A stretch of DNA of 64,000 nt from NCBI RefSeq assembly GCF_031760065.1, contig NZ_CP134500.1, forward strand, positions 4,030,001 to 4,094,000, given 5' to 3'. Numbering within the stretch: the first letter of the stretch is position 1; each line of letters opens with the position of its first letter. The stretch is from Streptomyces durocortorensis (lineage in GTDB: Bacteria > Actinomycetota > Actinomycetes > Streptomycetales > Streptomycetaceae). The position numbers were made by a program, and so were the translations under genes. Below the pieces are notes generated by a model. That model saw only the letters and a program-made list of their open reading frames with translations. It was not told the DNA's origin and searched no databases. This document shows, piece by piece, positions 59,138 through 64,000 of the stretch.

Positions 59138-59830
59138 TTACTGCGCGGGGGGCCGCTGCGTCTCCTGGTCCGTACGGCGGCGGGTCAGCGGGTAGCAGGC
59201 GAGGCCGATCAGCACGGCGGTGAAGTGGCCCAGGTCGGTGAACGTGCGGCCCTCGCCGATCAGCGGCACGCCGTAGGCCACCAGGACCGCGAAGGCGTAG
59301 GCGTACCGCCAGAGGTGCGGTACGCGGTACGTGAGGACGGCGACGACCCCGGCCAGCGCGTAACTCACGCCCACGTCCAGGGTGTTGGCGGCCGACGGCG
59401 GGGCGTGCCCGTACCGGATCGCCCAGGCCAGGACGCCCTCGCTGACGAGGGTCGCCAGTACGTGCGCGAGGATCACGACCGTCAGCCAGCGCAGGGTGCC
59501 GAGCCAGTGTTCGGCGGTGGCGTGGAAGACGGTGAACAGCACGGCGTACGGGAGCCAGCGGCCGCCGTCGATCCACAGGGCGCCGGAGATCAGGACGCGG
59601 AGGGGGTTCCGCGAGAGCTCGTGCAGGTTGGTGGAACGGTCCCGCAGGAACTCGTCCTCGAAGGCGGGCGACATCTGCCGCAGGACGACGGCCGTGACGA
59701 AGAGGATGCCCAGCCAGATGTACGTGCCGGGGGCGGTGGCGATCCAGTGGCGGACGGCGGCCGCGGCTGTGGACCGGGGGCTGCGGGTGCCGGGGGCGCG
59801 AGGGCGGATTCCCGGCTGTTCTCGGGGCAT
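59138..59830 (-). CDS. Rhomboid-like membrane protein
   Basis: 230 residues, six hydrophobic segments. Domain: TAPGTYIWLGILFVTAVVLR, HELSRNPLRVLISGALWIDG and a rhomboid-like core in which the catalytic Ser site reads DVGVSYALAGVV and the His lies in DLGHFTAVLIGLACYPL. This is the Rhomboid_2-type family of actinobacteria, in which protease activity is unproven. Start 59830 (MPREQPGIRPRAP) is set by the beginning of the basic N-terminus; gccgagaa... no good ribosome site, so some uncertainty. The next gene fragment starts divergently at 59865. Confidence 0.75.
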   Translation of the reverse strand: MPREQPGIRPRAPGTRSPRSTAAAAVRHWIATAPGTYIWLGILFVTAVVLRQMSPAFEDEFLRDRSTNLHELSRNPLRVLISGALWIDGGRWLPYAVLFTVFHATAEHWLGTLRWLTVVILAHVLATLVSEGVLAWAIRYGHAPPSAANTLDVGVSYALAGVVAVLTYRVPHLWRYAYAFAVLVAYGVPLIGEGRTFTDLGHFTAVLIGLACYPLTRRRTDQETQRPPAQ

Positions 59831-59864
59831 GGCCCGATTGACGCATGTGCCTGGGATCGGGGGT

Positions 59865-60137
59865 GTGATCGACATTCCCGAAGAAGTGATCGACACCCGG
59901 TCCACGTACAGCGGAGCCGCCGGGCGGGCTTTCGTCGCCGGGTTGCCGGGTCTTGTCGCGCGGTGTCTGGAGCGGTGGGGGCTGCGGCCGGACGGGCCGT
60001 CGATGTACTGCGGGTGCGCGTTGGCGCTGCCGGTGGTGCGGGAGGCGGACGGGCGGCGGCCGTTGTCGGCCGAGGGTGAGGGCGAGCGGAAATGGACAGG
60101 GCCGATACGCAGTTCGGGGGCTGCTTACGCTGACCCC
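59865..60137 (+). pseudogene. N-terminal remnant of an aminoglycoside phosphotransferase
   Basis: The frame reads VIDIPEEVIDTRSTYSGAAG, RAFVAGLPGLVARCLERWGL and RPDGPSMYCGCALALPVVRE, then ADGRRPLSAEGEG. This is the N-terminus of the APH(6)/streptomycin kinase-like family, whose members continue after VVR-x-DG with ...VLKL, the ATP-site Lys. Here the kinase stops at that point: the Lys and the rest of the kinase are absent. The frame stays open into the acetyltransferase gene (60138). Deletion between the two genes is the simplest explanation. Not functional as a kinase. Confidence 0.65.
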
Positions 60138-60656
60138 ATGATTCGTACCGCTACGCCTGATGACATCCCCGTCCTGCACGCCCTGGTGCGTGAACTCGCC
60201 GATTACGAGAAGGCCCTCGACGAGGTGGTGGCCTCCGAGGGACAGCTGAGGGAGGCGCTGTTCGGCGAGCGGCCCGCCGCGTACGCGCACGTGGCGACGG
60301 CCGACGACGGGGGTGATGGCGGTGATCGTGGTGATGGCGAGGTGGTCGGCTTCGCCCTGTGGTTCCTGAACTTCTCCACCTGGCGCGGGGTGCACGGCAT
60401 CTACCTGGAGGACCTGTACGTCCGCCCGGAGCGACGCGGCGGCGGACACGGCAGGGCGCTGCTGGCGGAGTTGGCGCGGATCTGCGTGGAACGGGGGTAC
60501 GAGCGGCTGGAGTGGTCGGTGCTCGACTGGAACGCCCCGTCCATCGCGTTCTACGAGTCGCTGGGCGCACGGCCGCAGGACGAGTGGACGACGTACCGGC
60601 TGACGGACGGGGCGTTGGCGGGGCTGGGCGCCGCCGAGGACACCCCCCGGTCCTAG
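60138..60656 (+). CDS. GNAT acetyltransferase (diamine-type)
   Basis: 172 residues. MIRTATPDDIPVLHALVREL at the start; acetyl-CoA loop LYVRPERRGGGHGRALLAEL (about 97-116); RLEWSVLDWNAPSIAFYESL at the C-terminal end. The DWN-x2-S-x2-FY motif is typical of spermidine/diamine acetyltransferases of the SSAT type. A Gly/Asp-rich loop (DDGGDGGDRGDGE) is inserted before the beta bulge. The ATG has ctgacccc; the upstream kinase remnant is in the same frame without a stop, so a translational fusion could be made from 59865 or earlier. Confidence 0.85.
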   Translation: MIRTATPDDIPVLHALVRELADYEKALDEVVASEGQLREALFGERPAAYAHVATADDGGDGGDRGDGEVVGFALWFLNFSTWRGVHGIYLEDLYVRPERRGGGHGRALLAELARICVERGYERLEWSVLDWNAPSIAFYESLGARPQDEWTTYRLTDGALAGLGAAEDTPRS

Positions 60657-60692
60657 CCGGGTCGGAAACCCGACCCGGCCCCAGCCCCGGTC

Positions 60693-60941
60693 TCACAGCT
60701 CCAGGATCACCTTGCCGATCGTGCCCCGGGTCTCCAGCGGGCGGTGGGCGGCGGCCGCTTCGGCGAGGGGAGCCCTGGACGGCGGGGCGCAGCAGGGTGG
60801 GCGGGGGCTGTCGGCGGTCCTGGCCCGGCTGGCCAGGGTCCGGTGGCCCTCGTGCAGAGTGACCCGCGCACCGGACTCGACGGCGGTGATCGCGGCGGTG
60901 AGTCCGGCGAGCCCGCCGCCGATGACGTGGATGTGGTCCAT
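60693..60941 (-). pseudogene. Chimeric remnant: FAD oxidoreductase start joined to quinone reductase end
   Basis: 82 codons from ATG 60941. The first half (MDHIHVIGGGLAGLTAAITA, then VESGARVTLHEGHRTLASR and ARTAD) is the nucleotide-binding start of a phytoene-dehydrogenase-like FAD protein. The last part (LAEAAAAHRPLETRGTIGKV, ILEL) is the C-terminal end of a zinc-type alcohol dehydrogenase/quinone reductase (AHR-LE-x-R-x-T-x-GKV-x-L). The two pieces join in frame at about codon 42. Neither enzyme is complete. It looks like the scar of a deletion that fused the ends of two neighbouring genes. Confidence 0.65.
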
Positions 60942-61019
60942 AGCTGGGACTCCTCGGGGGAGGCGGCGCGTGACACGGTCTGCGGGGGCGTTGTCAGTGG
61001 TGTGCGTCACGATGGGGGC

Positions 61020-61721
61020 ATGGCAGCGAGTACGGGCAGGACGGCCGGGACCAACAAGGGCAAGAAGGACGGCGTCGCGGCGGCGCGGCGGCCGGAGGTG
61101 CGCCTTCCCCCGCTCGTTCCGTACGACGGGGAGGGCCTGGAGCCGGACGGCGACTACGACGGGGTGCGGTTCGCCGGGGTGGACCTGGCGGATGCTTCGG
61201 GGCCGGGTGCGCGGTTCATGGACTGCGCGTTGGAGGGCTGCGGCCTCGACCGTACGGAGCTGGTGCGGGCCCGCTTCATCGACTCGGTCCTGACCGGCGT
61301 ACGGGGCGTGGGCACCGATCTCGCGGGGGCGTCGCTGCGGGACGTGGAGGTGGTGGACGCACGCCTGGGCGGGGTCCAGCTGCATGGGGCGGTGCTGGAG
61401 CGGGTGGTGATCCGGGGCGGGAAGATCGACTACCTGAATCTGCGCAAGGCCCGGCTGAAGGACGTCGTCTTCGAGGGGTGCGTGCTCTCCGAGCCGGACT
61501 TCGGGGACGCGCAGCTGGTCCGGGTCGAGTTCCGGGAGTGCGTGCTGAAGCGGGCGGACTTCAGCGCGGTGCGGATGGAGTCGGTGGACCTGCGGACGGT
61601 GGCCGAACTGGACATCGCGCGGGGCGTGGAGCGGTTGGCGGGTGCGGTGATCAGCCCGGCGCAGTTGATGGAGCTGGCACCGGCGTTCGCGGCGCAGATC
61701 GGGGTGCGGGTGGAGGCGTGA
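61020..61721 (+). CDS. Pentapeptide-repeat protein
   Basis: 233 residues. After a Lys/Ala-rich leader (about 1-30) come degenerate pentapeptide units of the A(D/N)LxX type: VRFAGVDLADA, CGLDRTELVRA, TDLAGASLRDV, DARLGGVQLHGA, LNLRKARLKDV and KRADFSAVRM. They form a right-handed quadrilateral beta-helix. Some members protect DNA gyrase (Qnr-like), but others have no known function; nothing here proves a gyrase link. ATG 61020 with cgatggggg upstream. Ends ahead of a large palindrome. Confidence 0.88.
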   Translation: MAASTGRTAGTNKGKKDGVAAARRPEVRLPPLVPYDGEGLEPDGDYDGVRFAGVDLADASGPGARFMDCALEGCGLDRTELVRARFIDSVLTGVRGVGTDLAGASLRDVEVVDARLGGVQLHGAVLERVVIRGGKIDYLNLRKARLKDVVFEGCVLSEPDFGDAQLVRVEFRECVLKRADFSAVRMESVDLRTVAELDIARGVERLAGAVISPAQLMELAPAFAAQIGVRVEA

Positions 61722-61761
61722 GGGAGGCGCGGGAGGTGATCCCGTACGGGGCAGTACGGGC

Positions 61762-61785
61762 TACCTGGTTACCGGTAACCAGGTA
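61762..61785. repeat. Perfect 24-base palindrome
   Basis: tacctggttacc (61762-61773) is followed immediately by its exact reverse complement ggtaaccaggta (61774-61785), with no spacer. It lies 41 bases after the pentapeptide gene and 94 bases beyond the end of the convergent hypothetical gene. Could be a cruciform, a terminator for both genes or an operator. Confidence 0.75.
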
Positions 61786-61878
61786 CGGGTTTCGGGTGAG
61801 GGACGCACGAGGCGCGTATGAGTGAGGGCGCGAGGGACGTACGAGGCAGATACGGGTCGCCTCGGTTCTCTTGACGGC

Positions 61879-62376
61879 TCACATACGGGGGAAGCGGGCC
61901 TGGAGGTCCCAGATCACGGGGTTGTCGGCGAGGCCCTCGTGCATGTCGGCCAGATCGGCGATCAGGTCGTGCAGGAAGTCGCGGGCCTCGCGGCGCAGGA
62001 GGGAGTGGCTGAAGGTGAGCGGGGGCTCGTCGCCGGGCATCCAGTCCGCCTCGACGTCGACCCAGCCGAAGCGACGCTCGAAGATCATGACGTCCGAGGA
62101 CTCGGTGAAGTCCAACTCCGCGTACTGCCGCCGGTGCGAGCGGTTGCCGCGCGGGTCCTGGTCGATCTGCTCGACGATGTCGCACAGCGCCCACGCGAAG
62201 TCGAGCACCGGCACCCATCCCCAGGCTGTGGACACCTCGCGGTCCGCCTTGGTGTCCGCGAGGTAGACGTCGCCGGAGAACAGATCGTGGCGCAGCGCGC
62301 GGACGTCCGCGCGGCGGTAGTCGGTCTGCGGGGGGTCGGGGAAGCGACGGGAGAGGGAGTAGCCGATGTCGAGCAC
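61879..62376 (-). CDS. Conserved hypothetical protein, 165 residues
   Basis: Starts MLDIGYSLSRRFPDPPQTDY. The sequence is acidic and Trp-rich (STAWGWVPVLDFAWALCDIV, ERRFGWVDVEADWMPGDEPP) with no signal peptide or transmembrane helix, so it is a soluble globular protein. I do not recognise a family with confidence. The ATG lies at 62376 with gctcgac upstream. It stands between a palindrome and a region of gene remnants, so it may belong to a mobile or immunity-type accessory set, which is only inference. Confidence 0.6.
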   Translation of the reverse strand: MLDIGYSLSRRFPDPPQTDYRRADVRALRHDLFSGDVYLADTKADREVSTAWGWVPVLDFAWALCDIVEQIDQDPRGNRSHRRQYAELDFTESSDVMIFERRFGWVDVEADWMPGDEPPLTFSHSLLRREARDFLHDLIADLADMHEGLADNPVIWDLQARFPRM

Positions 62377-62678
62377 GGATCGATGGTGTCATGCCCGGTC
62401 ACGGGGGCTGACACGATCGAGTGAGGGCGCAGGTTCTTCTTCGCGGCGTTCAGCGTGGCCTGGGCGGCCTTGGCGGCGGCAGCCACGGTCAGGTGCGTGG
62501 TCTGCCGGAGGTTGCGACGCGGAGTGTCGTGGTGTCGTGACCGGCGCAGCCGGTGAACAGGGCGCGAAGCTCTCGCCGAGGCGCTCCGGGCCACGGACGC
62601 CGATGCCGCAGCGGTTTCGCCGAATTCACCGAGGCGGGTTTGGGAACCACCCCGGCCCGTGAGATCTGGAGGAACCTG

Positions 62679-62924
62679 ATGGGCACTGGGCTGAGTCGCT
62701 TCCGGGGCTTCGTCGCCGAATCCTTCCGCGACGAGGGTCGGGTAGAAAGGCGCCTGGAAAGCCGCGCCGAGGACATTCTGCGGATTCTCGCGGTGCGCGG
62801 TGTGGAGGTGCCGGACGCGGCACGGCAGCGCATCACCACGTGTGCCGACCTTGCGGTGCTCGACGTGTGGTTCGAGCGGGCGGTCACCGCATCGAGTGTC
62901 GACGCCTTGTTCGACGAGAGCTGA
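62679..62924 (+). pseudogene. C-terminal remnant of an Rpn/PD-(D/E)XK-type transposase-like protein
   Basis: 81 codons ending ...FDES: SRFRGFVAESFRDEGRVERR, then AEDILRILAVRGVEVPDAAR, QRITTCADLAVLDVWFERAV. This is the helical C-terminus of the Rpn (recombination-promoting nuclease/putative transposase) family, which carries the VRGVxVPDxARxRI-x2-C-x-DLxxLDxW pattern. The catalytic N-terminal nuclease is missing. No remaining start with a nuclease domain was found upstream. Confidence 0.55.
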
Positions 62925-62929
62925 TCCGA

Positions 62930-63068
62930 AAGCCGGTCCGAGGGCTGACCTTCCACGATCAGAACCAGGCCGTCGGGTGGCAGCACCTTGCGGCAGTTGC
63001 TCAGGACCGTGACCGCCTGGTCATCCCTCCAGTCGTGCAGGACGCTCTCTTCATGAGGTAGATATCCG
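62930..63068 (-). pseudogene. Frameshifted O-methyltransferase remnant
   Basis: On the reverse strand, GTDIYLMK is followed, after a shift of frame, by SVLHDWRDDQAVTVLSNCRK and VLPPDGLVLIVEG. Intact methyltransferases read IYLMK-x-VLHDW-x-D in one frame. This is the motif region of the AdoMet O-methyltransferase family (Pfam Methyltransf_2). The rest of the enzyme on both sides is lost. The left end is not sharply defined. Confidence 0.6.
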
Positions 63069-63070
63069 TT

Positions 63071-63122
63071 CCTGTCCTGGACGAAAGTTCTGCGCGCCTG
63101 TCCTGGGCGAACGTTCTGCGGG
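63071..63122. repeat. 26-base tandem repeat next to the remnants
   Basis: Two units (63071-63096 and 63097-63122), identical at 23 of 26 positions: cctgtcctgg-a/g-cgaa-a/c-gttctgcg-c/g-g. It starts right beyond the methyltransferase fragment and ends 36 bases before the response-regulator stop. Confidence 0.8.
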
Positions 63123-63158
63123 TCCGTCCGGCGGATCAGGCATGCCGCGCGCCGGGCC

Positions 63159-63797
63159 CTACGGCAGCAGACGCTGTTCCTTCGCGACCGATACCGCGCC
63201 CGCGCGGGTGTCGACGCCGAGTTTGTCGTAGATCCGGCCCAGGTGGGTCTTGACCGTGGCCTCGCTGATGAACAGGGCGCGGGCGATGTCGCGGTTGCCG
63301 AGGCCCTGGGAGAGCTGGGCGAGGATGTCGCGTTCCCGGTCGGTGAGGCTGGGGCGGGGGCTGCGCATCCGGGCCATGACGCGGCTGGCGACGGGGGCCG
63401 AGAGCGTGGTGCGGCCCTGGGCCGCGGACCGGATGGCGGCGAACAGTTCCTCGGGGCGTTCGGCCTTCAGCAGGTAGCCGGTGGCGCCGGCCTCGATGGC
63501 GCGGGTGATGTCGGCGTCGGTGTCGTACGTGGTCAGAACCAGGACGTGGACGGTGCCGTCGGCGGCGATGCGGCGGGTCGCCTCGACGCCGTCGATGCCT
63601 TCGCCGAGCTGGAGGTCCATGAGGACGACGTCCGGGGTGAGCCGGGCGGCGAGCACCACGGCCTCCTCGCCGCTGCCCGCCTCGCCGACGACCTCGATGT
63701 CCGGTTCGCTGCCGAGGAGGGCGAGCAGTCCGGCGCGCACGACCACGTGGTCGTCGCAGAGCAGGATGCGTACGGGAGTTGTCGGGCGGCTGGTCAT
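63159..63797 (-). CDS. NarL/LuxR-family response regulator
   Basis: 212 residues. Receiver: ILLCDDHVVVRAGLLALLGS, phospho-acceptor Asp in DVVLMDLQLGEG and Lys of GYLLKAERPEEL. C-terminal LuxR HTH: LTDRERDILAQLSQGLGNRD, IARALFISEATVKTHLGRIY. Regulates transcription in response to its cognate kinase, whose gene is immediately upstream on the same strand and overlaps by four bases (ATGA). The target is unknown. Confidence 0.93.
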   Translation of the reverse strand: MTSRPTTPVRILLCDDHVVVRAGLLALLGSEPDIEVVGEAGSGEEAVVLAARLTPDVVLMDLQLGEGIDGVEATRRIAADGTVHVLVLTTYDTDADITRAIEAGATGYLLKAERPEELFAAIRSAAQGRTTLSAPVASRVMARMRSPRPSLTDRERDILAQLSQGLGNRDIARALFISEATVKTHLGRIYDKLGVDTRAGAVSVAKEQRLLP

Positions 63798-64000
63798 GCG
63801 GGTTCCTCCGGGGCGCTGGTGGCCGGGGCCGTGGTGAGGGGGACCTCGGCCGAGAGCACCGTGCCCTCGCCCGGCGCCGACTCGATCGTGAGCGTTCCGC
63901 CGAGCTGGTGCACTCGGGCCCGCATCGCCGGGAGGCCGTGGCCGCGGACGGTGGGGGTGCCGTGTGCGCCTGCGGGCTCCACGGTGAAGCCGCGGCCGTT
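63794..64000 (-). CDS. Sensor histidine kinase, C-terminal part (cut by the window end)
   Basis: The last 68 residues visible are the end of an ATPase domain: GLPAMRARVHQLGGTLTIES and GEGTVLSAEVPLTTAPATSA, matching the G2-box end of NarX/DesK-type kinases that partner LuxR regulators. The stop overlaps the regulator ATG. The rest of the gene lies outside this window. Confidence 0.88.
   Translation of the reverse strand, partial: NGRGFTVEPAGAHGTPTVRGHGLPAMRARVHQLGGTLTIESAPGEGTVLSAEVPLTTAPATSAPEEPA

Noticed and set aside
62400..62678. Transposase-like reading in the reverse frame (AAAAKAAQATLNAAKK)
   Set aside because: Only low-complexity similarity; no catalytic motif or terminal repeats.

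Overview
The window is a very GC-rich actinobacterial chromosome segment. Codon thirds are almost all G or C, GTG/TTG starts and 4-base stop/start overlaps are frequent, and the marker genes (nur, rsiG, mshA, phoU-phoRP, carD, msiK) point firmly to Streptomyces. From memory of the S. coelicolor map, the order from the sulfurtransferase to msiK follows the conserved core of the Streptomyces chromosome. I could not run an alignment to confirm this.

Layout. 0-3.2 kb: LmeA-like lipid-binding protein, then a sulfur block (leaderless Cys-containing leader peptide, rhodanese CysA/SseA, DUF1416/SseC, DUF3099, DsrE). 3.2-6.1 kb: an overlapping trio of related membrane-anchored proteins of unknown function and a 33-residue membrane peptide. 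6.1-11.8 kb: nitrobindin, Nur, YgfZ, Dtd, the c-di-GMP-dependent anti-sigma RsiG, asparaginase, Eis-like acetyltransferase. 11.8-20 kb: DrrAB-type exporter with divergent TetR and paired operators, a second TetR, a double-HAD protein, LysR, epimerase and aldo/keto reductase. 20-31.4 kb: alpha/beta hydrolase divergent from the XRE-HbhA-DUF2516 cluster with a large operator, PP2C phosphatase, NlpC/P60 hydrolase, methyltransferase, mshA, YbjN, a lipoprotein, a candidate toxin-antitoxin pair and a secreted SH3 protein. 31.5-48.7 kb: housekeeping block of gpmA, MFS transporter, a Cys-rich micro-protein, phoU with a PHO box and phoRP, carD with a long leader, ispD-ispF, F420/PPOX protein, cysS, rlmB, DoxX, nucleotidyltransferase and msiK with a dre-like site.

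A tRNA-Thr at 48.9 kb with a clear terminator marks the change to more accessory content. This part holds a small membrane protein, a ribbon-helix-helix gene behind a 10-bp-phased repeat array, DUF4097, a second DrrAB pair, an AurF-like diiron oxygenase followed by a ferredoxin/FNR fusion, a sortase, an FAD amine oxidase, a rhomboid-like protein, and several gene remnants (aminoglycoside kinase N-terminus, an FAD-enzyme/quinone-reductase chimera, an Rpn-like C-terminus, a frameshifted O-methyltransferase). It ends in a response regulator and the 3' end of its histidine kinase.

The most interesting items are the membrane-protein trio at 3270-5859, the phased array with the RHH gene (50001-50720), the Cys-rich micro-protein (33967-34116), the AurF-FprB pair behind 21-bp repeats, the two-gene TA candidate, and the cluster of deletion scars at 59.8-63.1 kb. 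No CRISPR array, intact insertion sequence or prophage was seen. Assignments rest on reading translated motifs, not on database searches.
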